NCBI GenBank assembly: GCA_022316685.1
Contig: JAKJHU010000023.1
Span: forward strand, 8,678,096-8,742,095
Length of the DNA stretch: 64,000 nt
Direction of reading: 5' to 3'
Source of the DNA: Progne subis subis
Taxonomy: Eukaryota > Chordata > Aves > Passeriformes > Hirundinidae
Shown: piece by piece, positions 51,056-62,170 of the stretch
How the letters are laid out: each line of letters begins with the position of its first letter
How positions within the stretch are numbered: position 1 is the first letter of the stretch
Made by a program: the position numbers and the translations under genes
Notes under the pieces: generated by a model
What the model was told of the DNA's origin: nothing
The model's input: the letters and a program-made list of their open reading frames with translations, nothing else
Databases searched by the model: none

Positions 51056-54000
51056 GTGTATTTTGCTGGGTCCTGTCCTATAAATACATAAATAGTCATT
51101 TAAATAGACAACTATAGGCATAAAAGGCAGTAATGGCTACCCATCCTCTTTCAATTAATGCTTTTGAGTATTTTAAGCTTCTTGGCTGTGAAAGGAAAAA
51201 CAGAATAATGCATGTGAGCATTATGGTATCAGTTAGAGTGCTCTCTTTAGCAGCTGATTTTTGACATATTTAAAACTAACATTAATTTGCCAAAGTTTTT
51301 AGTGTCTGTGCACTCGTGCAATATCCTAAACACAATTTTATTTCCACAAACAGATAGGGAGGGCTGCAGGCTGCAGAGCTGAGATGGCTGCTAGAAAAAG
51401 CTTAGGCTTCCTAATCAGTGACTGAGAGGCTCCAGGCACTGACAAATAGGTGCCTTGAGAGCAGACAAATATTGCCAGAGTCTCCTATTCATCTGATGGA
51501 GAGAAATTTAGGTGCTTCTGTTCCATAGAATGTACCTTCTTGGGAGACCTTTAAAGGCGTGTACTTGTCAATAAGGAAATTAGGTGGTTACCTTAAAAAG
51601 ACTATTTTGTTAGGTGCCAAAAATGTGGATGCAAATTACGTGCTTATGTTGGCTAGATCCCTGTCACAGAGATGTGAATATTTGGCTTCAAAAGTCCTTC
51701 ATCTGTTTCTCATCTTGTGGTCATTTGTATTTTTATGTTTCTATACTCATAGGTGAGGAATTCCTCATTTATAGAGGTTATCTGAAAATTGGGAAAAAAA
51801 AAAAATAGAGGCCAGTCCAATATGGACAAAAGATCAAATGGTTGAGCACCGAAAATACTGCTCCATGAAATGGACAGTATTCCCATCCAGGCTTAGAAAC
51901 TCTGTCCTGTTCTTGCAGTCTGTGTCTTGTATTTGTAATCAAGACCAATGCTTTCCTCTTCTAGGTGTCAAACATAACTGGGAAGGGAATGTGGAAATCC
52001 ACAACTTTGCTTTCACAGTTCAACTATTTTCTTGTTCATGAATTAGATGGGAACTATGGGACTGTTAAAATTTGGTTATTACCTGAAATATGATCCATGT
52101 AATTGATCATAGGATCCATATCTATTCTCTCCCAGACTAAAACGAATTCCAAGGCCATAAAAGAAGTTTCTCTTCATTCTTGTGCCACCAGCCTCACCAG
52201 TGAGAGCCCCCAGATGAGTTTTCACATGATTTCCATTTTACAGGCTTTTCTCTTGCAAAACGTAAACTAAACCAAGCAAACAGAAAACAAAACCAAAAAC
52301 TAAAACCCCCAACTTACGACAACAAAAAAACCAAAATCACAAACAAACAAAACATAAGAAAATTCATCTACTTGAATGTTGGTGGAAAGCACATAAAAGG
52401 AGATCTGATATTATAAAAGAGAGCTTGCTATTGTCTTCAAATACCGGTATTTTATCAGCTACTGCTTATTCAGATGTGATCTGTATCACACAGGGCTTAT
52501 CGGATCTGATGAATGATCTGATTCATGTTCACAAATATTAATTTTGAGAGGAATAACAGGCATGTAAGAAGAAACGTTCCTCTTCCTTCTCTGGCTATAT
52601 ACCCATAAGTTTGGGCCATGGAAGAGACTGGTTCAATTGTTGTCAGGACCTGAAATCCTTTCAGGATTTCATTCTTGGTCATGTGAAGGGACTGTAAGTT
52701 CTTTTTGACATGTTTACACAGTGTCTGCTACAAGTGTCTGGAGCATAAATACAAATGGTGCACCACGAGAGTCATATTCTTCAGTGAAAGGCACTGCATC
52801 TAGAAAGTAATATAAGCTGAGAGGGAAATAAACTACAGAGGAAATATAAATTCACAGAAAAATGCTATGTTTTAACTAAGATCACACACATTGTTTCAAT
52901 AATAGTCTCTTTTAAAAAGCAGATATTAAAAATGGCTGCAGCACTGATGACCTGTTGCTAATATGAGTCTCTCTGTCTTCTAGGGAGGGAGCAGATCCAG
53001 AAGCATCCTCAGCTCCTGGCAGGCCCACAGAGCTATGGGAGAGGGAGCACAGTGGCATAAGCACGACCCTAGGGGGGAACTTCTTAATCCTCCATTAAGG
53101 GGAGGAAGTTTACCTTCAGCTGGGAGGGGGATGCTATCTTGCTTTTGCCCAGTTTGGCACAGGATGAGGGTACAAATACAGGTAGTCATTGAGAGCACAT
53201 GTATCTCATGTTTTTACAGTAACTTCTGCACTGTAATTTCCTGAATAGTATGCTGTGTATGGTAACCTACTTAGTTATGCTACTTTATTTTTCTTGAAAT
53301 ATAGTCTCTTTTTGGTTTTGGTTGGTTTAGCAGAAGTGTGGGGAGGTAGTGAGCAGGGACGGGTTCACAGTGGGAATTTATTTCATATTGCAGCCTTTTT
53401 CTCAGCCAGCTATTCTCACTTCTCGCTGAACTGTGTTCAAAAGGCCAGGTAAGTTGTGTGTGAAGGAACACCCTCAGAAACACTGATGCCCCCCAGCCTT
53501 GACGTGCCCCACATGTCTGAAGGCCTGGCTGCTGGGTGTCCGAGCAGCACAGCTCCCTTCAAGCACAACCACCCTTCCACAGCACAACCCATTTAGTCCC
53601 ATCTGGTACAGGAAACACCTAGAGAGCGTTTTTTTCTCCTGGCAATAAAATTGCCATTTGTTGGTCTCTAGTAAAACCTTTTCAATTAGAGGAATGGCAG
53701 ATCAGCCATCCAGTTCATTCTCTGTGTTTCCTCATCATCATTTAGGCCTTGATGCCGCTGCTGTGGAAGGAGTTGATTTGGTTGGCTTCGTAAAAAAAAC
53801 ACCTCTTCCAGGAAGGTCTGAAATCCCAGCCATACTGATTCCTCCTGAGCAGGACCTTCCGTGGATGAAGTATGGGGTTTTATTGTAAAACCAAGGACAG
53901 ACACCTCCTGGGTGCTATTAGTTTCAGAGATATTTATTTTAAGCACCACAGAAATGCTACTCTATAAAAGAGCGCTGCAATGCTGCTGGAATGGCTGCCC

Positions 54001-56221
54001 ATTGACAACTTCTGACCCTTTTGGGTGGGAGTGGTGTCACTTACCGTTCACCCTCAGCAAGCAGGGTGTTTGCTCTGAGGGAGCCTTGGGCCCTCTCTCC
54101 ATGGTCTCTGGAACAATGGCCGTGTGAAAGGACAAGATCCCTTTTTGCTCCGCAGAGGGATGAGTGTCAGGGTCACAGCAGCATTTTGTGATGGGGTGCT
54201 AAGGCTTGGTACTGTGGGCCTGGGATGTGTACAGGGATGTGAGAGAATATTAGGTCTGTCATCCCAGTGCTGGGGGACAGCCGCTGAAGGTGTGGGGCAA
54301 ACTGCTTTCCTCTTGAAACTTTTAGATGGTGTCTGGGGCGGGCCTCAGCATGAATTACTATATTGGCAGTGTGTAGGGGACTGATTTGATGGCAAAAAGG
54401 CATGTCAAGTTGTTGGGATGAATCATCCTGTGGAGGTATTTGTGGCTCCAGGTCCAATAAAGAGAGCTGAGGCAGCCTGGCAGAGCTCTGCACCCTGCTC
54501 TCAGACTGCTAGGTCTGCAAGAGAGGAGCCCCACTGGTGTCTCAACCCTTTCCAGCCTCTACAGGTTTGATTTCTCCCCTATTTTACTGTGTCTGCTGGG
54601 ACACAAGCCAAAGCCACACAGAGTTGGATCTGCTCCTGATGTTCTTCATGTTCCCACTGTTCATCTCTAAGGCTTTGGGTTGGCCCTTCAGAGAAGCTGA
54701 GGCCAGCAGGGAAATTTGGAGCTTAATCAGCTTCCTGAAGGGAGGACTAGATTCAGTGGGTTGTTTCAATCACATCCCCACCAATATTTGCTACAATAAT
54801 AAAAACTCATTTCTTTCCATTAGTTCAACTTGGATTTGCTATGTTGGTGGTCTCTTTTTCTCTATTTTCTTTAAGTCTTTCTGTATAAACTTAATCAAAA
54901 CAAGTTTCCTAGATTTGCTGAGTGATTCCATGACATTTCCTGACTGCTGTCTTTCATGTCTGCTTTGCCTGTTCCTCCCTGTCCTGCAAGGATCTTTAAC
55001 ACAACCCCAGCCCTTCAGTCTTCCCTTCATAAGGCACTGAAAAAGGCTGAAGTAGGCTTGATTATTTGTTAGAGTAAAGCTAAAGGGTGTCTCTCTGCTG
55101 CTCCAAAGGAAAAATCCCTTTCCCTGACACTCAGCTCTGATTTACAGCTCATGTCCTATGTGACCAGCAGCTCCCTGTCACCTCTCCCCTCCTGTCAGTT
55201 GGCTGTTTTCCAGACACTGGCTCATCATGTCTGTCCTGAGGTACCTTACAAACTGGGAAACTCATTGTGTCATGCTGATGGATGGCGTTAGAGGTGGGAA
55301 ATGGTGACTTCCCCATGCCCCAAGCCTGGGTGGAGGCATGTCTGCTGTTCAGAGGTCAGGGTGCAGAGCCCTCAAGCACCCAGGGCTTGCTCCCCAGAAA
55401 AGTCCATGCAACCTCTTCTCCCATCCTGGATAACTGTGACCTCCCTTTCTGCATCCTTTTACTGCTCTCTGATGGGATGAATGCCCTTTCTTAACCTTGC
55501 AGGAATGTGAGTCCCTACTGACAAGAGGGGGTGTATAAAGCATGTCAGCCTGTACCTAATACCGTGTGAAGGTGCTTACCTGGAGACACTGGGGCAGGAA
55601 GACTATAGTGTGCTGCTGGGGAGCAGGAAAATTTATTTGCTTTAGGCCTGACAACCTTTGCTGGCTGTCAGAGTGGCAGGGAATAGAGGCAGAGACAGAT
55701 ATGTGCTTCAGCCCCGCTTTAACTACCAGGAATTTATTGTTCAATCATTAACATCTTCTGTAGAACCTCCTTCCTCTAAAAGCTGCAGTTCTTAGAGGGG
55801 AAGGAAAGCCCTTTCTGCCCTCGCTTCCTCTAAAAAAACCCAAAACCCCCAAGCTACATATCCTGTGGAGCGTTTGTTTTGTTTTGTTTCAAAAGTCTTT
55901 GCAACAAGATGGTAAAAAGCGTCAGAAAAAAAACGCAGCGGTTGCTTTGTGGTTTTCCTTGATTCATTGTGTTCCAGCTGACCAGCTGCAAACTTTTCTT
56001 CATGCCTTCATTGTTGTTTTTACTGTCAGTGGTTTTATTGCTTGATTTCTAATCGGACATTTCTTGCAGGTGTACCTCCAGCGGTAAATCAAGGCTGCCC
56101 TTGGTTCTTTGATCCTGGTCTTCAAATAAAGAAACCGAGCACTTATCTCTCCCTTTTTCCAGGTGGCTGTGTGCTTTGCCAGCGCTAATGAGTGCGGTCT
56201 CACGGCACCGAGGTGACAAGC
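51056..56221. other. Intergenic DNA, no gene recognised
   Basis: About 5 kb with short chance open frames only (longest 167 codons at 54537-55040, plus; no recognisable domain). An A/C-rich low-complexity stretch lies at about 52257-52361. Confidence 0.6.
52257..52361. repeat. A/C-rich, G/T-poor low-complexity stretch
   Basis: About 105 bases in which A and C make up nearly everything (blocks such as AAACCAAG, CAAACAAACAAAAC). The complementary strand is T/G-rich. Confidence 0.75.
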
Positions 56222-56350
56222 GGTAGGTAACTATTGTCCCCATTTAAACAGGTACAGAAAGCTCTCTCAGCACAGCGAGGGGAGGCAGTGGCGCAGCCAG
56301 AGCAGCACACCCAGCTCCGGCTGCCAGCACAGCCTCTCTAAACTGACTCC
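56222..56350 (-). mobile_element. MIR/CORE-type SINE in reverse orientation (diverged)
   Basis: The plus strand reads GGTAGGTAACTATTGTCCCCATTTAAACAGGTACAGAAA in overall pattern. This matches the reverse complement of the MIR core and tail (…ggtaggtactattattatccccattttacagatgaggaaac…). Further right, AGTGGCGCAGCCAGAGCAGCACACCCAGCT-like sequence fits the reverse complement of the tRNA-related half. It is ancient and assigned by pattern. Confidence 0.5.
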
Positions 56351-57200
56351 CCCTACTTTGATAGGGACAGTGGGAGAGCAATAGCAAGCCCTGTCAGGTG
56401 CTATTGCTCCTTTGCAGATAGAAAGACTGGCCCTAATAATAAGAACACATGATGAAGAAGGATGCTTCCTCTTTAAAGTGCTTTTCAAAAGTGGCTCTAT
56501 GTCTTCCCAGGTACACCCTTTGCCCTGTGATCCCTGCTCAGCCCACTGAAACTGCTTATCTGCTGTGCTCTTAATAATTACTGCCAGATCTCAGGACATC
56601 TTTCACCTGGGAACTAAGGGTGTGCAAGAGACAATGGGAGCAAGTCAAAAAAGAGAGGGGACTGCAACATCTCCCTCTTTAAAATTTGCCACCTCTGTTC
56701 CCAGCCTGCTGTAGAGCCTATGGACCATCCTGGTGCACAGCAGGAGGCACAGAGGGCCTAAAAAGGGTGACCCATCTGAACTGCAGGGCAAACCAACAGG
56801 AGAAGTAGCTGTGTTGCTGACAGGAGTGGGTCATTTTGGTGTAGATGCCCAAGCTCGCCCATTGAAATGCCACCTCATGAGAAATGACATAAAAGTTGGG
56901 TTTTAGTGGTCATATAATCTAGTAGATGTTTAGTATCCACTGCTGACATGTTTTTCCATACCCTCCAGAGCTCATAATTCCAATTTTAAAAAATGAAAGG
57001 TTGTATGCTCCTTCTACTCCTTCTCTTTATGGAGCAAACTGTGTCCAGATATAGCTTAATAAGCAGATGTGATTTTAGCCAGAGGGTATGGTTTCACAAG
57101 GCACCTCAAGCTGAATGACTTACTCACAGGTCTGCCATTTTACTGGTCCAAATTGGCTTATCTTAGAATCAGACAAGTGCCAGAGCTGGTGCAAGGAGAG

Positions 57201-57452
57201 TCAGGGAGGTGAGGAGTGGGTAGTGCAGACTGGAGTCTGGAGGAGGGCATGGAGGGGATCCAGGATGGAGGAGGATGGGCTCTCCCTTCCTGTGGCAGCA
57301 GCTAACTTCTGGTTCAGCTCATCCATCACCAAGCCCTCACTGACCAGGGAGATCAGATCACAGCAGTGTCTGCACAGCTGAGTCACCTCTACGGCTGCAG
57401 GGAGAAAGCTTCTGAAGCATTTCATGGCAAGCTCGTTGCTCCAGGCCACCAT
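57201..57452 (-). other. Coding-like small ORF of 83 codons, function unknown
   Basis: I do not recognise this product, but it looks more like real coding sequence than other frames here. Its codons favour CTG, GTG, GAG, CAG, ATC and AGC. The predicted protein is helical, with a Cys/Leu-rich part (residues about 18-50) and a Ser/Pro-rich tail containing an LHALL (LxxLL-type) motif. The ATG is in a strong context (GCC ATG G) and follows an in-frame stop four codons earlier. A polypyrimidine tract plus TTGCAG ends at 57472, 20 bases upstream of the ATG, and resembles a splice acceptor. It could be a first coding exon of an unknown gene, a retrogene remnant or part of an unrecognised transposon. 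Chance is not excluded. Confidence 0.3.
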
Positions 57453-57472
57453 GGCGAGAGCTCAAAGAGAAC

Positions 57473-59600
57473 TGCAAGAGAGGTGTCAGCCTGGCAGAAA
57501 GCAAAGGCAGCTCTGCTACCAAGATCCCACAACAGCAATTAGTGTTATAAGTTGGTATTGTACTCCCACAACAAAGGATGCAAGTTTTAATGAATACACT
57601 ACAAAAAGTAGGAAAAATAAAATACGCATTCATGAGCCATACTGGTTCAATAAAGCAATAAATACTTAATGGGTAATGATTCCAAAACAAAACCAAACCA
57701 AACAGGACTGCAGAAGGGTGGGAGAAAATGGAAATGCAACTGAAATGAACTGGAAGACTGTGAAATTCATAATGAGGTCTGAAGTGAGGAAGGTAAAGAG
57801 AGGAGCTGGTCAAAAATTTCTGCAGTCTTCTCCCTCTAGAGTGTCTCATAAATCCCCACACAGTTTCAATTATTTTACTCCACGACACACATTATAAAGA
57901 CAAACCTATTATTAATGGGAAATGTTCCTGATATAAAAGGCAATATGAATTTGATCTTGTTCTTGCCATATGTCTTCTGAAACGACAGCTAAAGACAGCT
58001 GAATTGCCTCCAAGTGCTAGGCAGTGGTTACTGACTAAGCTTTTTTTATTGAGAAATTATATTCTTTTCCATGATAATGAAATTCTTCATAACCCTCATT
58101 AAAAATGCTAAGACTTCCCAGGTAGCTGTTGTGCCCTGCCAGGAACGTCGTCTCTCCTGGAGTTCAGGCAAACCCAACTAATGTGTAGAGCTGTCTGTGT
58201 ATTTTCAACATCTTTGCAATCCTCCTTTAAGAACTTGTGATTTGAATAAGCCCAGGAGTGTCTTGATGCTTCTGAGCTGATTCTTGTGCTGCTAATCTTT
58301 GCTCCACTATTTTTAGATAATTTTCCAATCTGCTTGCTTTTCAGTCACATACTTGCTCAAAGTGACGGCTTATTTATGTGGTCTGGGAGCATTTGCTGTT
58401 TGCCTCAGTATGTCGGTCCGAGCTCTGCAAACGCTTCCTGACAGAAGTAAGCTCCAGTTCCCCTTATCCTTGGCTCCCTGCTGTAGGAGAGGTCTCCATG
58501 GGGCACCTGACCATGGGGTGCTGGAGGAGGGCAGAGTCCAGACCCCTCTCTCACTCCCACTATGTGCCCCTGCTGCCTGCTGATAAAAGATAAAAATTGA
58601 AAAATTGTATTCTTCATGGTTTCAAATATTCAGAAAGGATGAATGATCCCACAGAAGTGTGAATGCATTGTCAGCACACTGCAGTGCCCCCAGCCATGGT
58701 GCAGAAGAGGCCTGTGGCACCTGACAGAGGCCAGGGAAGGTGCCCTGGAACACTTGCAAGCTTGGTTTTGCCATGTGTCACCCAAAGATAGGCACACAAG
58801 GGAAGCCAGAGGGTCTTTGTGGGCCCAGACCCCCTCAGGCCCATGTTTGTGCAGATGTGCAGTGAGCTGCAGCAAGGAACAGCATAAAAAATGGTAACTT
58901 GTTTCCAAATCTATTTTCTTCCTGTCTGCCTTGAAAGAGCTGCAAACCAAAGACTGATGGCTGGAACTTGGTGAGTGCAGGAGCCAGGCTGCTGCATCCT
59001 GGCCACTTTTTCCCATGGGTGCTTTGGTGGCTGCATGGAACCTACTTCTGCTCCCAGGTAATATACAAACCTCCTCAAGAGCAGTGAGATACCCTGCTGC
59101 TACAGCCTTGAGGGACAGAGAGGGGACTTGAGTCACGAGGGCATGTCTGCATGTCTGTTGTCCTTTTCACCATCTGAAGTGCTCCCAGGTCAAGAAATGA
59201 AGCTTTATTGCGTTCAAAGCCTTACTACAACAAAGAGTTGTATGGACTCAGAGCTGCTCCTGTGTCTGAAGAAGGCTCCTCAGGCTGCCAGTGGTGAGTG
59301 ACATCTGTGTTGGCACTGCAAAGCAAAGATGCCATTTTGCTGAGAAAAAGCAACATTTCTCTATGCGGGCAGGCAAGTTTCACCTTGACTTGAACTAGGA
59401 CAACTCATGCAATGTTTGCTGTGGGAAATACAGGGAAAACAAACCTGTGATGGCAGAGAGATGGGCTGGATGGTTTTTGCCCTCATCTCTGAGTCTATAA
59501 AAGTGAGGAAATCTCACTTAGGGTCATATCAGAGCATCTCTGTGGATAGTCACAAATCTGTCAGGTTTTGCCCAAAAAACCAGCCCTGAGCTGTTCAGAT
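57473..59600. other. Intergenic DNA, no gene recognised
   Basis: About 2.1 kb. Two longer minus-strand frames (57358-57888, 176 codons, overlapping the coding-like ORF in another phase; and 58630-59136, 168 codons) have no recognisable motifs. Confidence 0.6.
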
Positions 59601-59619
59601 GAGACAGTTCAAACCCACC

Positions 59620-59906
59620 TGTCACCGAGACACACAAAGCAGTCACACGCAGACAAGAGATTTTTGCAAGGCAGAGGTCCTTCCGATCCCAGCTCACTGC
59701 TGAGAGAGCGGAGAGAGGAAGAAGAAAAACCCCTTCGTTTATTCTTTACTTTTTATACATTTGTGGGTCTAGCAGAAGATTGGCTTTTTGGGGTTTCCAC
59801 CCCTCAGCCTCAGTGGCCAGACCCACTGTCAGTTACAGTTGTTTTCAGGTTAGAAATATGCAAACAAAGGACAGAGAATGAAAAACAAAGGATTTGTTTA
59901 TGTTAC
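59620..59906 (-). mobile_element. Probable solo LTR of an endogenous retrovirus
   Basis: Read on the minus strand, this has the order of elements expected of a retroviral LTR: an AGCCAATC box (near 59785), TATAAAAAG about 30 bases on (near 59755), an AATAAA polyadenylation-type signal shortly after (near 59740), then a CT-rich and later TG-rich stretch ending CTCGGTGACA. One consistent pair of ends is TG…CA at 59906 and 59620, but other TG/CA pairs nearby (59837, 59945) are possible. I found no clear target-site duplication. No internal retroviral gene is adjacent, hence a solo LTR if the call is right. The age appears considerable. Confidence 0.5.
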
Positions 59907-59910
59907 ATCT

Positions 59911-61995
59911 GTGGGAAAGGTAGAAAACTGCTCTAATATTCTACAGTAACTAAAAGATCTGACTCTATTTATGAATTTAAAAGGCTAATAAAAAAGACTC
60001 AGAAAAACCAAGGTAACACCCACCCTCCTTCTCTGCTGAAGGAGCCAAGAAGCAGCGGAGGGTCAGGGGAGCGTGTTGCAGCTACAGAGCAGCAGTCTGT
60101 GTTTCACACCCCCATGCAAACTGTGTGGATTTGCACTTTTAGGAAATGGGGCTGCCCTCGAGGAAGAAAGCAAGTTTATCTGAGCTGACACTGTGAACAG
60201 CACTTGGCTGCTATAGCTGCCACTTTCACTTAAGGCCAACGCAAGCTCACGTGCTTTACACAACTGCAGATGCTGTGGGTGTTGCAAAAAATCAACATTT
60301 GCTGACAATATATCTAGAGATGAGCCCAAACCAAAGCTATTCCTCAGATTTTGAACACTGAACTCCATTAGAGTGCCAAATGTTATTTACATACAGGCAG
60401 AATATTAAATCTCAAGATTCTTACAGCTAAAGTCTTGCTTTAAAATAGATCCAAAGTAGCCAGCTCAAAACTCTCAGTAATTTGTTTATTTTGGGTTTCT
60501 TTCTTTCACATTTGTGACTCAACAACCTGGCAGCAAAAGGCCCCAGTTATTCTCATTATACAGGGCAGTGCATTTCAAGAAATTGGACCCAATTATGTCG
60601 GTTATGTTTATCTTGCCAAACTACCTCTTCCAGCAGGAGTTACGTAGCCAATATAGTTTCTGTGTGATAAATATCTCTCATTTCCTTCCAAACCACAAGT
60701 GCTTTTTGCCCAGAGCAGGCTGGTTAGAGCAGCAGGTAGGTGAGGCCATCCCCATCCTCTGTGCCAGCAGCTGTCCCTCGGCAGACTGCCTTGGGCACCT
60801 GTCTCCATTGAGGGAGCCCAGGCCATCTCCTGCCTGGGGTCCCTGGTGCTGAGAGTGCTCTGCAGCAAGGGCTCACCACCCACTGAGACACGACCTGCAC
60901 TTGGCTGGTGCAGCCCCTGGGAGCCCCAGGTTCACAGCTGGTGAAGCAGAGGGGATAGAGCTTGGTTCACCTTTGGGACTGCTGCATACTACAGTGACAG
61001 AAGTCCCAGAGCAGCACACAATTATGTGTTGAGACAAATTTGTCTGTCTGTGGCATTATCACTTGTCTGTGCCATATGCAGGTATGCCCTGACTGAGAAG
61101 AGGAGCCAGCAAGGACATGTGAAAACCTCAGTGTGGTAAAAGTACAAGCCAGTGCTAAATTTACCATACCAGGTCACAGCAGTGCAGCAACTCCCTTCAA
61201 CCAGACACAACAGGCTGAACAGCCAAACAACTGTTTCTTGTGCACCATTTCTTATTTCTTGGTGCATCTTCAATGTTTTCATGTGCTTAAACCAGGGCTT
61301 AACCTTCACATATGAAGCTGCTCACCGGAGAACACAGACTTGCAAGAAAGTTCACTGCAGACCCTCTTTGTTCCCATATCCCCTCTTTTCAGATCTTAAA
61401 ACCTCCTTGCTCTTTCCCTGGTAGCTCCTTTGCCACCTCAGCAGTCTGCTCTTCCTGCTCTTACCTGCTGCTGTCTGCTCCCACCTGCATGGCACGGAGT
61501 CTGCCTTAGGCCTTTATTCCAACAGCAACGCTTCTGGAAAAGTGTGATTGATCTGGGAAGTGCTCATGTAAATATCCTCCAGAGAGCAGAATTTTTTGAT
61601 TTCGGACCATGAACTTGGCTTTAGAGAAGCTGGGTGACCCCTGATAAGATGGAAATTTGTATAAATGAGGATGAGTTTATAAAGACCATAAAAGCTCTTG
61701 GCATAACCCTATTTTAGGGTTCATTCCTCTCTTTGGGAAGGGAGCCTCACTGAGGGAGAGGCTGTGAGCTATTGAAAAAGAAAATTAGAAGAGGTAAGCT
61801 TAGCTTTGCTTCCCAAGCATCCAAAATACCCAACCAGTTTCCAGGAGGTAACTAATGTTGGGAAGGTTAGTCTTTGATGGAAAGAATAAGTAAGGAGCAT
61901 GAGAAATTATGCAGTCAAACAGGGTCATTAAAGAGTCAGCCAAAGAAAAAAAAACAGGAATGTAGAATACCGTGGAGAACCACTGCTATCAGTGA
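59911..61995. other. Intergenic DNA, no gene recognised
   Basis: About 2 kb. A moderately GC-rich patch lies at 60720-60950. No gene or well-preserved repeat is visible. Confidence 0.6.
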
Positions 61996-62170
61996 CCCTT
62001 CCCTTCCCTTCCCTTCCCTTCCCTTCCCTTCCCTTCCCTTCCCTTCCCTTCCCTTCCCTTCCCTTCCCTTCCCTTCCCTTCCCTTCCCTTCCCTTCCCTT
62101 CCCTTCCCTTCCCTTCCCTTCCCTTCCCTTCCCTTCCCTTCCCTTCCCTTCCCTTCCCTTCCCTTCCCTT
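61996..62170. repeat. (CCCTT)35 / (AAGGG)35 pentanucleotide microsatellite
   Basis: Thirty-five consecutive perfect CCCTT units, 175 bases, without a single interruption, then a T run. Open frames across it on both strands (repeating Pro-Phe-Pro-Ser-Leu or Gly-Lys-Gly-Arg-Glu) are products of the repeat and not genes. The minus strand carries 35 GGG tracts spaced by AA, a quadruplex-prone pattern. Confidence 0.98.

Noticed and set aside
54537..55040. 167-codon plus-strand frame with hydrophobic stretches
   Set aside because: No recognisable family, no codon bias and a Phe/Leu/Ser-rich composition typical of chance frames in pyrimidine-rich DNA.
57358..57888. 176-codon minus-strand frame
   Set aside because: It overlaps the better-looking 57201-57452 frame in a different phase and has no coding-like codon use or motif.
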